Shown: positions 30,184 through 39,841 of the stretch, piece after piece
How the letters are laid out: each line of letters starts with the position of its first letter
How positions within the stretch are numbered: position 1 is the first letter of the stretch
NCBI RefSeq assembly: GCF_900114585.1
Contig: NZ_FOTL01000004.1
Coordinates: forward strand, 59,134 to 123,133
Source: Methanobrevibacter olleyae
Lineage (GTDB): Archaea; Methanobacteriota; Methanobacteria; Methanobacteriales; Methanobacteriaceae
Direction: 5' to 3'
Length of the DNA: 64,000 bases
The notes under the pieces: generated by a model
The model's input: only the letters and a program-made list of their open reading frames with translations
Databases searched by the model: none
What the model was told of the DNA's origin: nothing
Translations under genes and position numbers: made by a program

Positions 30184-31209
30184 CTAATTCCACTCAGAAT
30201 AACCTCTTCTAAGTAAGTAAAGGAATATTGGAACACCGATTATTGCAGTTAATATACCTATAGGAATTTCAATTGAGATAAAAGTTCTTGAAATATTATC
30301 AATTAATAATAAGAAACTTGCACCAATACTTAAAGAAGCAGGTAGGAGAATCTTATGATTGGGACCTACGATAATACGAGTCATATGAGGTACAACAAGC
30401 CCAATCCAACCAATAATTCCACTTATAGAAACTGCTGCAGATGTTACTAAAGTACAGGCTACAATAACAATCAACCTTAATTTTCCAGGATCCAATCCTA
30501 AAGATTGGGCTTCTTCATCACCCATAGATAAAACATTTAAATGCCATCTTAAAATCATTATTACAGTTACACCAATAAGTAAAGGAATGATAATCATAGA
30601 TAATTTATTAAAATTAACTGCAGATAAACTGCCCATTAACCAATAGGTAATTTGAGGTAATTTATCATAAGGGTCTGCCATAAATTTAGTTCCTGAAATT
30701 AAAGCATTAAAGAATGCAGAAACTGCAGTACCTGAAAGTACAAGAAGAAGAATTCCTCCAGCCTTATATGATTTAGAAATTATATAGGTGATTGACACAG
30801 ATACAATACCAAATATAAATGCAGATAATTGAATCAATGCATTTCCAGCATTTGCTAAAATAGCAATAGCTGCACCAAAACCAGCTCCTGCAGATACACC
30901 TAATAAATCAGGAGATACTAAAGGGTTTTTAAATATTCCTTGAAATGAAGCTCCTGCTAAAGATAGACAAGCACCAACAAGTAAAGCTGCAATAATACGA
31001 GGCAATCTAATAGTAAAAACTATAGAATTTAACTGGGGAGATACAGCTAAAGATGGAAATATTGGGCTAAGAATAGTCTTTATAACATCTATAGGAGCCA
31101 CTGGATATCTACCTAACATAAATGATACAAAGAATAAAAACACAGGTAGTGCAATTAATAATAAGTAAATAATTAAATTATCGATATTTAAAGAAGAATT
31201 CTCACTCAT
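30184..31209 (-). CDS. ABC transporter permease, FecCD/BtuC family
   Basis: A permease of about 341 residues with roughly ten transmembrane segments. FecCD landmarks are present: RLPRIIAALLVGACLSLAG (about 68-86), GLDPGKLR with the coupling loop, and GWIGLVVPHMTR. It forms a homodimer that takes substrate from the extracellular binding protein. ATG 31209 is preferred over an adjacent upstream TTG (31212), with AAGGA upstream. The gene is 172 bp after the binding-protein gene and 28 bp before the ATPase gene. Confidence 0.93.
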   Translation of the reverse strand: MSENSSLNIDNLIIYLLLIALPVFLFFVSFMLGRYPVAPIDVIKTILSPIFPSLAVSPQLNSIVFTIRLPRIIAALLVGACLSLAGASFQGIFKNPLVSPDLLGVSAGAGFGAAIAILANAGNALIQLSAFIFGIVSVSITYIISKSYKAGGILLLVLSGTAVSAFFNALISGTKFMADPYDKLPQITYWLMGSLSAVNFNKLSMIIIPLLIGVTVIMILRWHLNVLSMGDEEAQSLGLDPGKLRLIVIVACTLVTSAAVSISGIIGWIGLVVPHMTRIIVGPNHKILLPASLSIGASFLLLIDNISRTFISIEIPIGILTAIIGVPIFLYLLRRGYSEWN

Positions 31210-31212
31210 CAA

Positions 31213-31381
31213 TACAAATCCTTAAAATTGTTCATAATAAAAATAAAAGAGTAAAAAATTAATTTATTATTCTAAAAACCTATAAAAAAGATTTGAATAA
31301 CTTATTAATTTATTATTCTTAAAGCCTATAAAAAATTAATTTATTATACTAGAAACATATGATAAAAAAGATTTAAATAAT
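31213..31381. repeat. Imperfect repeats between binding protein and permease genes
   Basis: The words TTAATTTATTATTCT and AAAAGATTT(G/A)AATAA recur two to three times in a loose 60-bp pattern. Function unknown; it could adjust relative expression of the binding protein and permease. Confidence 0.5.
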
Positions 31382-32488
31382 TTATAAATCTGATTCATCA
31401 ATTCCAGAAGAAGTTAAAATATCCTTAGCTTCTTCATCACTTAAATCATAATGATAGAAATTAGTATAAAACTCTTTTGTAGCATCTACCATATTGATAT
31501 TAGAATATTTATCTGGATAAATAACCTTAGCAGTCCAAGGAACACCAATAATTATATTTGCACCTGGTGGCCTATCAAACCATTTAAATGGAGACTGTGG
31601 AGAGATATAAACTTGATGGTTTTTAACTGCCTTTAAACTAGCCCATTTTGAATCATTGTAAACGTTTTTATAGAAGTCTTCATCAGTAGCTATTATAATA
31701 TCTGGATTCCAAGAGATGATTTGTTCTATGGAAACAGTTAATTCTCCTCCAGTATTTTGAATTTCAGTATCAGCTACATTTTTACCACCAACTAAAGAGA
31801 TTAGTTGACCATGTGATGAACCACTTGCATAAGTAGATAATCCATCTTCACCTGAGGCATAATAAACAGATTTTTTCTCTGAATCCGGAATAGAATTTGC
31901 AATAGTTTGAACTTCTGATAAATATTTATCATTAAAACCTATTAGTTGATTTGCTTTATCCTCAGCACCTAAAAGTTTAGCTAAAAATTCAATAGTATTA
32001 TCTATTTTTGTAACATTTGTATTGTCAGTTACAGATACAACTGGAAGTGAGGCAAATTTTTCCTGTCTTTCTTCAACAGTAGATAAATCAACACCCATTC
32101 CTTCATCTATACCTTCTACAACTAAATCAGGTTCTGATGCAATAAACTCTTCATAATTACCATCTTGGCTTCCAAACCATCCTCCAACAACTGGAAACTT
32201 ATCTTTATACTGATCCGGAACATATTTAAGTTCTTCATCAGTCCATTGGAAGTTAACACCTGCTAATTTTTCAGGAGCTAACATATACATAATTGTAGTC
32301 ATAGGAGGACTTGTAGCAACTACCCTATTAACTTCACTTGGAATAGTTACTGTTCTATTTGCCATATCAGTTATAGTTTGATTACCTGATGAATTAACTG
32401 AATATGGAGAAGCGAATAAACTAATAGCTACTCCACAAGCTATTAAGACAATTAAAACAATTAATATTATTTTAGTTTTCTTTTCCAT
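31382..32488 (-). CDS. Membrane-tethered substrate-binding protein (TroA/class III), possible molybdate/tungstate or iron-chelate binder
   Basis: A 368-residue extracellular binding protein. An uncleaved-looking signal anchor (about 7-28) is followed by the two-lobed fold of class III binding proteins. Visible landmarks include NRTVTIPSEVNRVVATSP, WFGSQDGNYEEFIASEPDLVV, SWNPDIIIATDEDF and SPFKWFDRPPGANIIIG (W303). The last is a pattern I associate with MolA-like members of the family. A FecCD importer, an FmdE neighbour and nearby Mo/W enzymes make molybdate or tungstate possible, but an iron chelate or corrinoid cannot be excluded. No lipobox is evident. It is the first gene of the transporter operon. 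Confidence 0.87.
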   Translation of the reverse strand: MEKKTKIILIVLIVLIACGVAISLFASPYSVNSSGNQTITDMANRTVTIPSEVNRVVATSPPMTTIMYMLAPEKLAGVNFQWTDEELKYVPDQYKDKFPVVGGWFGSQDGNYEEFIASEPDLVVEGIDEGMGVDLSTVEERQEKFASLPVVSVTDNTNVTKIDNTIEFLAKLLGAEDKANQLIGFNDKYLSEVQTIANSIPDSEKKSVYYASGEDGLSTYASGSSHGQLISLVGGKNVADTEIQNTGGELTVSIEQIISWNPDIIIATDEDFYKNVYNDSKWASLKAVKNHQVYISPQSPFKWFDRPPGANIIIGVPWTAKVIYPDKYSNINMVDATKEFYTNFYHYDLSDEEAKDILTSSGIDESDL

Positions 32489-32834
32489 ATTGTCACCTAA
32501 AAACTATATATAACATGAAATATTTTTCATATCAATCATATAAATAATTTTCTAAATTATTTAAAATAAGATATTATTTTATATAAAAAGTAAATTAAAG
32601 CTTAAATTATTAAGAAAAATAATTCATAAGGCTAAAAAAATTAACATAAAGCAACTGAAATAGTAAATCGAATATAAAAGAAATATATAACAGCAGATAA
32701 TAGTAAAACAATAAAAAAAGAAATATATAACATACAAAAAATAGTAAAACAATGAAAAAGAATAAAAAAATCTAAATAAAAAAGAATAAAAAATAGAAAA
32801 GGCTTAAAACCAAAGTTTTTTAAAAGTTTGAAGT
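32489..32834. other. AT-rich intergenic region between hxlB and the binding protein gene
   Basis: Contains the transporter promoter region and a loose repeat of AAGAAATATATAACA with AATAGTAAAACAAT around 32680-32755. Directly after the hxlB stop, 32811-32834 carries one copy of the CAAACTTTTAAAAAACTTTGG 3'-end element. Confidence 0.45.
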
Positions 32835-33425
32835 TTATTCTAAAACAGTATGCATATTTTTTAAATCTTCTTCGGTTTTTCCCATAGCATCCATTAATTC
32901 AGAAACTAAACCATCAAGGAATACCAATGCAGTTAATTCAAATGCAGTTCCAAGTGGAGTCAAAGAAGTATAATTTCCTTTTATTTGCCTTTTAAGGTAA
33001 TTTTCATCATCTACTTCTACCTTTGTCCTACCTTTTACATTAATAATTTCATCAGCTAATTGACCTAAACTACTTTCAGGATAAGAAGTTAATGCTAAAA
33101 CTTTTGCCCCTCTTTTTTTAGAAATCTGAGCAGTAGTTACAATAGTATTAGTTTCTCCAGAACCAGAAATAGCTAATATACAATCACCTTTATTAATAGC
33201 TGGAGAAATAGTTTCACCTACAACATAAGAACTTAAACCTAAGTGCATTAATCTCATAGCAAATGCCTTAGCAGCAAGTCCAGACCTACCTGCACCAGTT
33301 ACAAAAATATTTTCTGCAGTAGTGATAATTTCAATAAAATTAGCTACATCCTCTTCATTTAAAAATTCTTCTGCATCACGAATATTATCTAAAATCGCTT
33401 CAATTGCTGATATCATAAGTTCCAT
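32835..33425 (-). CDS. hxlB: 6-phospho-3-hexuloisomerase
   Basis: SIS-domain isomerase that interconverts 3-hexulose-6-phosphate and fructose-6-phosphate. In methanogens it works with hexulose-phosphate synthase to make ribose phosphates, the ribulose monophosphate pathway run in reverse. The 196-residue length and the motifs FVTGAGRSGLAAKAFAMRL, CILAISGSGETNTI and LTPLGTAFELTALVFLD match the family. The partner synthase (fae-hps) is not in the window. ATG 33425 is used; AGGTAGAG lies before it. A divergent regulator gene starts 420 bp upstream. Confidence 0.93.
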   Translation of the reverse strand: MELMISAIEAILDNIRDAEEFLNEEDVANFIEIITTAENIFVTGAGRSGLAAKAFAMRLMHLGLSSYVVGETISPAINKGDCILAISGSGETNTIVTTAQISKKRGAKVLALTSYPESSLGQLADEIINVKGRTKVEVDDENYLKRQIKGNYTSLTPLGTAFELTALVFLDGLVSELMDAMGKTEEDLKNMHTVLE

Positions 33426-33844
33426 TTAAATCTCTACCTAAACTTTAATAAATAATTTCAATAATTACTAAATAATCTCAAATAAAACATAATAAAAATA
33501 AAAATTTAACTGATAAATTATTTTGAAATTAGATAATAATAATTATATTTATTTAGATATTTAAAATTAATTATCATAATATAAAACAAAAGTTCAATCA
33601 ATATTTTAAAAAGGAAATTAGACATAAACAATAAAATATTAAAATATTAAAAAGATAAAAAAATAGTAAAATATTATAAAAATTAATATAAATATATAAT
33701 ATGAAGAGAAAACAGATTATTGTAAATTATTGTAAATTAATATAAAAATAGCTAAAAAACTAATATAAAAATAGCTAAAAAACTAATATAAAAATAGTAA
33801 AAAGTTAATTTAGAAAAAAATTAAAATGGGTTTAGAGGGATTTA
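33426..33844. promoter_or_regulatory. Divergent intergenic region with 23-bp tandem repeats
   Basis: Between hxlB and the ModE/LysR-like gene. Three copies of a 23-bp unit (TATAAAAATAGCTAAAAAACTAA core) start at 33741, 33764 and 33787, just before the regulator start. Each copy carries a TATA-like word, so either promoter choice or autoregulation could depend on copy number (inference). No gene is seen. Confidence 0.5.
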
Positions 33845-34780
33845 ATGCCAAATCTTGAAAATGAGAATCATGATGAAAGATTCATAGATAATAAAAATAT
33901 CATTAAACCTGAGATTGGAATTGAAATAGATGGAATATCTTTTAATTATAAATTTTTCAAAACTTTAGAATCACTATCAAAAACATACTCTCAAAGAAAA
34001 ACAGCAAAAGAATTAAAAGTATCTCATTCTGTCCTTAATAGAAGAATTAAAAATGCTGAAGACAAACTTCAAGAAAAATTAGTAGTTACAATTGGTTCTG
34101 GTTCTGAGTTAAGTGAAAAGGGATATGAACTCCTAGATATTTATTACAAATATAAAAATAGATTAGAAGATAGGGAAGAGATTATAATAGTTGGAGGACA
34201 TATTATAACTGGTTTATTACAAGCTATTAGCTATGATTTACCTTTTAAAACATTAGTTTATAGCAGTGATGATGAAAGTGCATATGAACTTGCAAAACAA
34301 AATTTAATAGATATTTTAGCTTTAGATGATCCCTTACTTGCTTTTGAAAATGATTTAAACTTTACAGCTATTGCTTATGACCATTTAGTCTTAATTTCTC
34401 CAAATAATGGAAAAACAATTGAAAAGATAGAAGATTTAGAAGGTTTGAAATTTATTGGTGTTAAAGGAAGTGCACAAAGGTTAGCATGGAGTACATTAAG
34501 ACAGGAAAATATAAGTTTTACTATTGAAAGAGAGCTTAAATCACAATTTGATGCATTTAAAATTGTTAAAAATTCTGATGAATACTATACATTTTTAAAT
34601 GCTAGTTATTTTAATGGAAATGAAATTTTAAAAAATGAAACTCGCCATGTAATAAGTTTAGTCCAATGCAACGATACAAAAGAAGATATTTATAATTTAA
34701 TAGAATATTTACTTTTTGATGGACAAAGTAAAATTGGGGAACAAGGATTTATACCTATGAAACCTTGGAAAACCAGATAA
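33845..34780 (+). CDS. ModE/LysR-like transcription regulator with effector-binding domain
   Basis: A 311-residue DNA-binding protein. Residues about 35-100 form a ModE/LysR-type winged helix-turn-helix (SQRKTAKELKVSHSVLNRRI). Residues about 105-300 resemble a small periplasmic-binding-protein-type effector domain (IIIVGGHIITGLLQ; VLISPNNGKTIEKIEDLEG; GVKGSAQRL). Such archaeal proteins often respond to oxyanions such as molybdate or tungstate. The nearby importer, FmdE protein and Mo/W enzymes fit that, but the ligand is inferred. GAGGGA precedes the ATG. It diverges from hxlB. Confidence 0.8.
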   Translation: MPNLENENHDERFIDNKNIIKPEIGIEIDGISFNYKFFKTLESLSKTYSQRKTAKELKVSHSVLNRRIKNAEDKLQEKLVVTIGSGSELSEKGYELLDIYYKYKNRLEDREEIIIVGGHIITGLLQAISYDLPFKTLVYSSDDESAYELAKQNLIDILALDDPLLAFENDLNFTAIAYDHLVLISPNNGKTIEKIEDLEGLKFIGVKGSAQRLAWSTLRQENISFTIERELKSQFDAFKIVKNSDEYYTFLNASYFNGNEILKNETRHVISLVQCNDTKEDIYNLIEYLLFDGQSKIGEQGFIPMKPWKTR

Positions 34781-34828
34781 TTTAAAATAAATACATCAAA
34801 TAAAAAAATTACAATTAAGAAAATCTAA

Positions 34829-35040
34829 TTAAAATAAAAAAATAAGAAAAATTAAAATGAAAAAATATAAATTAAAAAAATATAATTAAAATAAAAAAAA
34901 ATAAGAAAAATTAAAATGAAAAAATATAAATTAAAAAAATATAATTAAAATAAAAAAAATAAGAAAAATTAAAATGAAAAAATATAAATTAAAAAAATAT
35001 AATTAAAATAAAAAAAATAAGAAAAATTAAAATGAAAAAA
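34829..35040. repeat. 58-bp tandem repeat
   Basis: About three and a half copies of a 58-59-bp A-rich unit (TTAAAATGAAAAAATATAAA core; ATG words at 34857, 34916, 34974 and 35032). It fills the space between the converging regulator and thiC genes. There is no coding potential. Confidence 0.85.
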
Positions 35041-35044
35041 TTTT

Positions 35045-35069
35045 GATCAGACTTTTTTTAAAAGTTTGT
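35045..35069 (-). terminator. 3'-end element of thiC
   Basis: Directly after the thiC stop the gene strand reads GACAAACTTTTAAAAAAAGTC, which can fold back GAC...GTC with A/T pairing, followed by an A/T-rich repeat. It is one copy of the CAAACTTTTAAAAAA family. Confidence 0.45.
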
Positions 35070-36368
35070 CTATTTAATCAAGTCAGAATCAGATTGATCT
35101 AACCATTCGTTTACTATTTTTACTGCACAATAGTTACCACACATTGTACAGGTGTCATCTTCTTCAGGAGGCCTTTCATCTCTTTTTGCACGTGCAACTT
35201 CTGGGAACATTGCACATTCATATTGAGCTTCCCAATCAAGTCTTTTTCTTGCATCAGCCATAGCTAAATCTTGAGAGCCATCAATTTGACCACTTGCTAA
35301 ATCACCAGCATAAGCACCAATTCTAGTTGCAATTACACCTTCTTTTACATCTTCAGGAGATGGAAGAGCTAAGTGTTCCGCAGGAGTTACATAACAAATA
35401 AAGTCTGCTCCAGCTTTTGCAGAGGAAGCCGCCCCAATTGCAGATACAATATGATCGTAACCAGGTGCTACATCACATACAATAGGACCTAACATATAGA
35501 AAGGAGCGTTGGAACACATTTTCTTTTGAATCATAACATTAGTTGGAATTTCATTAATAGGAATGTGACCTGGTCCTTCAATCATACATTGTACACCAGC
35601 TTCACGGGACCTATCAATTAATTCACCTAAAATAATTAATTCTTGTATTTGAGCTCTATCAGTAGAATCTGCAATAGAACCTGCTCTCATACCATTTGCA
35701 AGTGAAAGAACAACATCATGTTCTTTTGCAATTTCTAAAACATAATCAAAGTTAGAATATAATGGATTTTCTTTTTCATTTTCTACAATCCAGCCAGACA
35801 TAAATGATCCACCACGAGATACAAGTCCAGTTACACGACCTTGTCTTTTAAGTCTAGTTAAAGTTTCAATGTTAATACTACTGTGAACCGCCATGAAGTC
35901 AATACCATCTTTTGCTTGTTTTTCAATAGCATTGAATAAATCATCTTCATCCATGTAAATTACAGAACCATGTTCTCTAATACTTTCAATAGCTGCTTGA
36001 TAAACAGGTACAGAACCTACAGGTAATGGAGACATATCTAAAACTCTTCTTCTTATAAGATCTAAATCTCCACCAATACTTAATTCCATTAAACAGTCTG
36101 CACCATGGTCAATTGCAATCTGTGCTTTTAAAACTTCTTCATCAAAGTTTACAATATCTGTTGAAGTTCCTACAGTTGCATTAACTTTTGTTCTAAGTCC
36201 AGCGCCAATACCTGCTGCTTCAATATCTCTGTTTATATTTGAAGGGATTACAATAGTCCCATTAGCAACAGACCTTAAAATAAAATCTTCTGAAACACCT
36301 TCAATATTTGCAACATGTTTCATTTCTTCAGTTAATATACCTTTTTTTGCATCACTTATTTGTGTCAT
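35070..36368 (-). CDS. thiC: Phosphomethylpyrimidine synthase ThiC (or ThiC-like paralogue)
   Basis: Radical SAM enzyme that rearranges aminoimidazole ribotide to the pyrimidine of thiamine. At 432 residues it is the short archaeal form without the long bacterial N-terminal domain. The C-terminal cluster motif is [11 protein letters not shown], read as C-x2-C-x3-[31 protein letters not shown] and [14 protein letters not shown] match ThiC. Methanogens often have two paralogues, and ThiC-like enzymes in some bacteria make the cobamide lower ligand, so the exact product needs care. GGAGA precedes the ATG. No thiamine riboswitch was recognised upstream. Confidence 0.9.
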   Translation of the reverse strand: MTQISDAKKGILTEEMKHVANIEGVSEDFILRSVANGTIVIPSNINRDIEAAGIGAGLRTKVNATVGTSTDIVNFDEEVLKAQIAIDHGADCLMELSIGGDLDLIRRRVLDMSPLPVGSVPVYQAAIESIREHGSVIYMDEDDLFNAIEKQAKDGIDFMAVHSSINIETLTRLKRQGRVTGLVSRGGSFMSGWIVENEKENPLYSNFDYVLEIAKEHDVVLSLANGMRAGSIADSTDRAQIQELIILGELIDRSREAGVQCMIEGPGHIPINEIPTNVMIQKKMCSNAPFYMLGPIVCDVAPGYDHIVSAIGAASSAKAGADFICYVTPAEHLALPSPEDVKEGVIATRIGAYAGDLASGQIDGSQDLAMADARKRLDWEAQYECAMFPEVARAKRDERPPEEDDTCTMCGNYCAVKIVNEWLDQSDSDLIK

Positions 36369-36858
36369 TATTAATCTCCAATTTGATTATGCTAGATTAT
36401 TATGATTCATTTAATAATTTAACGATTAACTAATAATATAAATAAATCTATAAATGAATAGTATAAAATCAATATTTCTTAGAATCATTTATTTTCTTTA
36501 AATCATGTTGAGGAATTGCTTAGTTTAAATTCAAATATATTTTATTAAAATAAAATTTAATTTAATTCTATTTTATTTGATTTTATAATTTTATTTAATA
36601 TATTTTATCTAATATAAATATATCTATTTTTTAAAGCCTTTATTCGAAAATTAAAGTATTTTGAAGCATTTTTTATCAAATTATATTGAGTTATATAAAA
36701 CATATTTTATTAATTTTTAAATAAATTTCAATAGGAAACTAATAAAGATTTAAAAATTAGACAATAAGCAAAGAAAATAAAACTAAATTAATAATTAAAA
36801 TTAAGAAAAAATACTAAAAAATAATAATTAAAAAATTATAAACTAAAAGAAAAAAAAC
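36369..36858. other. AT-rich intergenic region upstream of thiC
   Basis: Holds the thiC promoter (TATATTTATATTAG-like on the minus strand near 36605-36625). I looked for the conserved core of a thiamine riboswitch and did not find it. Nothing else is seen. Confidence 0.45.
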
Positions 36859-36899
36859 TTTGGTCAAGGTTTTTGAGCCGAAGGCTCAAAAAGCTTGGA
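36859..36899 (-). terminator. Conserved 41-bp hairpin element after the PfkB gene
   Basis: A perfect 10-bp stem (TTTTTGAGCC / GGCTCAAAAA) with a three-base loop, flanked by TTGGTCAAGG and AGCTTGGA. The whole 41 bp is identical to 40132-40172 behind lysS. It starts 9 bp past the stop codon. It is a dispersed element that probably ends or stabilises transcripts. Confidence 0.7.
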
Positions 36900-36907
36900 A
36901 AAGCTTG

Positions 36908-37825
36908 TTAATAAAAATCAATCATTCTATTATATGCCTCATCATAACTTGGCATATTTGTTTGACAACCTTGTTTTTCAACAACGAAAGATGAAACAGA
37001 TGAAGCAAATTTAGCAGATTCTTCTAAGGAAGCACCATTAATAAATTGAGATAAGAATCCGGATCTAAAAGAGTCACCTGCACCAGTAGGGTCTACAGCA
37101 GGTCTATAAATAGAATCTATTTCGATTTTTCCCTCATCAATACTATAAATAAAACTACCTTCCTTACCACAAGTCTTAATAACAATTTCAGGACCTAAAT
37201 CCATTAAATCATTTATATCAACACCTAAAGAATCTTGTATTCTTTTTATTTCATGATGATTACCAAATAAAATATTTGAATTTGAAATAACTTCTTTTAA
37301 TTTTTTAGGACTATACATACCAAGGTCTTGTCCTGGATCAAAAGAAACCAATCTTTCTTCTTCTTTAGCAACAATACCTGATTTACAATTAAAATGAGGA
37401 TCGCCAGTAGCTAAGTGAACAACTTTAAACTCTTTTAACTTATCCCTTGGAACTACACCATCATGAAACTCCTTTGCAGCTCCCCAGTAGAAATAACTGA
37501 TTTGATCTTGATTATTATTAGTCATAACAAATGCAGTAGAAGTGTTTTCATCTTCAGATATAATCATTGCATCAGTATCAATACCTAATTTTTCCATATC
37601 CTTATGATAATGAGAATTAATAAATTCACACCCTACAGCAGAGAGTAAACCCGTTTTCATTCCTAGCTTTGCACCAACCATAGCAACATTAGCTGCAGCA
37701 CCACCATTAAGGTTTTTCATAGTTTTCATTGGTGCTGAATTATTGGCTTTAGGAAACTCATCAACTGTGATGATGTAATCGAGTGCAGTATGCCCCACTG
37801 CTAATAAATCTTTTTTTATACTCAA
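36908..37825 (-). CDS. PfkB-family carbohydrate/nucleoside kinase
   Basis: A ribokinase-fold kinase of 305 residues. The N-terminal LNGGAAANVAMVGAKLG is the substrate-side motif. The C-terminal DPTGAGDSFRSGF carries the catalytic Asp and anion hole. It resembles archaeal nucleoside kinases of the MJ0406 type, but sugar specificity cannot be fixed from sequence alone. The start is TTG at 37825, with AAAGGT about 8 nt upstream; no in-frame ATG lies before the conserved region. It is transcribed alone, with the 41-bp hairpin element after its stop. Confidence 0.85.
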   Translation of the reverse strand: MSIKKDLLAVGHTALDYIITVDEFPKANNSAPMKTMKNLNGGAAANVAMVGAKLGMKTGLLSAVGCEFINSHYHKDMEKLGIDTDAMIISEDENTSTAFVMTNNNQDQISYFYWGAAKEFHDGVVPRDKLKEFKVVHLATGDPHFNCKSGIVAKEEERLVSFDPGQDLGMYSPKKLKEVISNSNILFGNHHEIKRIQDSLGVDINDLMDLGPEIVIKTCGKEGSFIYSIDEGKIEIDSIYRPAVDPTGAGDSFRSGFLSQFINGASLEESAKFASSVSSFVVEKQGCQTNMPSYDEAYNRMIDFY

Positions 37826-39010
37826 ACAAATACAACCTTTATCTTTTATGTTTTTAACTGTTAATAATAACTAATTAATATAATATCCTTAATAAATTAA
37901 TATAATGATTAAAATAATATTAAATAAGATTATTTATAGAAAAACAATACCATATATCACCCTATTAATAAATTAAAAAATATCAATCCATTTAAATTTA
38001 GAAAAAATTCAATCCCAAAATATTATCAAATAACAATCTTTTTCTAAAATTATAACAATATTATTTTAAACTTCAAAATATTTAATGATTTTTATTAACA
38101 TGTGTTATCTAAATATTTCTATGAACTTAAAAGATTTTTATAATAAAAATTTTTTTATAATAAAAATTTGGATAGATTCTAGATAAAAATTTTTAATATC
38201 TTAATCAATTTTATAAAAAAAATATCCCATAACTATTAAGTAATAAATATTTTATTCTAAGAATAATTTTAACTTATGATAGCATTTGAAAAGAAATGTC
38301 TATAAAAAATCTAAAAAAAACTAAACTAAAATAAACTAAATAAAAAACTAAACCATGTAAAGAATTTAAAAAGAAAAATATATAATAATTAAACTTTAAA
38401 ATTAAAATTATATTACGAAATGAAAGTAATTATAGTTTGATTAAATAATTTTAAATTAAATGCTAAATTATTAGCAATTAATAAAATAAAAATATTTTAA
38501 TAATATTTACAATTATTATAGTTATACAGTTTATTAAGTTCCATTAATGTAGTAGAACTATCTGATAGCAATATTAATCAAATAATGATGATAATAAGAT
38601 TATATTATCAGATTGATTGAGGAAAATATATATTAAAAATTCAATTGAAAGTGAAGATGGAAATTCGGATAATAGTTTAGAAAAAACAGCAAAAGATTAA
38701 CTAAAATTTATGAATCTACCATTTTTACTAATAAAATAAAGATTATAAAATAATTAATTGTATATGAAAATTTATTAATAAAAAATTACTATATAGTATT
38801 ATATAGATGATTCTTTTAAATTTTCTATAAAATTTAATTTTTTGATATAAAAATAATTTAGCTGTTTAAAAAAATTAATGGTTAAATTAAAAAGTAAACA
38901 AATTTGAAAAAAATAATTAATTATCTGATATCTAATGATTAGAGTACTTATATCCAATAAGTAGAGTATTGATATACAGTAATTAGAGTATTGGGTAGTT
39001 AATAGTATGG
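37826..39010. other. Long intergenic region with a possible surface-protein relic
   Basis: About 1.2 kb without an intact gene. At about 38530-38700 three short plus-strand frames read like a broken Asn/Asp/Ser-rich adhesin N-terminal region (SSINVVELSDSNINQ, then NNDDNKIILSD, then SIESEDGNSDNSLEKTAKD), joined only by frameshifts. At 38938-39000 the word TAGAGTA occurs three times about 24-30 bp apart, just before the coiled-coil gene. No RNA gene is recognised. Confidence 0.35.
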
Positions 39011-39841
39011 ATGGTGGTTTTTATTTCCGAAGAAGAAATTGAAACTTTAAAAAAGCAATTAAGTGAAAAAAATGAAAAACTTAAAAATCAAGCAATTGAA
39101 TTAAATCATTTAACTAATGATATTATTCCTAAGTTAAAAAAAGAGAATAAACAATTAAAATCACTGAAAATCGAACTTAGTGATGCATTAGAAAATAGTA
39201 CTAAAAAGTATTTTAATCAGTTAGAAATTAATGCAGATTTAAGTGAAAGTGTAGCTAAAAAAGGTGCAGGCCTTCAATTAGCAAAAGTCAGACTAGAGGA
39301 AATTGAGAAATTAGTTGTTGAACTTGAATCAAAAGCTAATGAAAAGGAACTTGACTTAGAAACTATAGAAGATTTATCTGAAGAGGAAAAATCTATAATT
39401 GATGAGCTTAAAAATGAAATTAGTAAATTAAACAAAGAGTTAAATGCAAAAGATAAAATAATTAACAATAAAGAAAATGAAATTAAGAAAAAACAAAATC
39501 AATTAAAAGATAAAAACTCTGAAATTGCTGATTTAAAAGACAATTTAATCCCTAAACTCAAGGCTGAATCTGCTGAACTTAATGCTAAGATAAAAAGTAT
39601 TAAAGCAGAAGCAGAAGAGGAAATAGCTAGAGTCCGAGGAAAAGTTGCTAAATTAGAATCTGAAATTAAAGACTTAAACAGTAAATTAGATAGCAAAAAG
39701 AGAGATTATGATAAATTAAATACTGCAATGAATGCAAAGAATAAAAAAATCAACTCCCTTAAAAATAAAAACCAACAATTATCTGAACAACTTAAAGAAA
39801 AAGCTAGTAAAGGATTCTTTAGCAAACTTAAAGGTAGATAA
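39011..39841 (+). CDS. Coiled-coil protein of unknown function
   Basis: A 276-residue protein that is almost entirely predicted coiled coil. Heptads rich in Leu/Ile with Lys/Glu run from residue 5 to about 262, with a short break near SVAKKGAGLQLAKVRLE (about 80-97) and one near DLSEEEKS. The C-terminus is basic and short (GFFSKLKGR). There is no signal peptide, membrane helix, Walker motif or zinc hook, so it is not an intact SMC/Rad50 protein. ATG 39011 lacks a good ribosome-binding site; GTG 39014 is an alternative. It stands alone between a long non-coding region and lysS on the other strand. A structural or chromosome/cell-division role is only a guess. Confidence 0.75.
   Translation: MVVFISEEEIETLKKQLSEKNEKLKNQAIELNHLTNDIIPKLKKENKQLKSLKIELSDALENSTKKYFNQLEINADLSESVAKKGAGLQLAKVRLEEIEKLVVELESKANEKELDLETIEDLSEEEKSIIDELKNEISKLNKELNAKDKIINNKENEIKKKQNQLKDKNSEIADLKDNLIPKLKAESAELNAKIKSIKAEAEEEIARVRGKVAKLESEIKDLNSKLDSKKRDYDKLNTAMNAKNKKINSLKNKNQQLSEQLKEKASKGFFSKLKGR

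Noticed and set aside
36369..36858. Thiamine riboswitch upstream of thiC
   Set aside because: The region is nearly pure A/T and lacks the conserved CTGAGA and ACCTGATC-like elements.
38617..38700. 27-codon frame starting with TTG
   Set aside because: No ribosome-binding site and continuous with other broken frames; treated as a possible relic and not as a gene.
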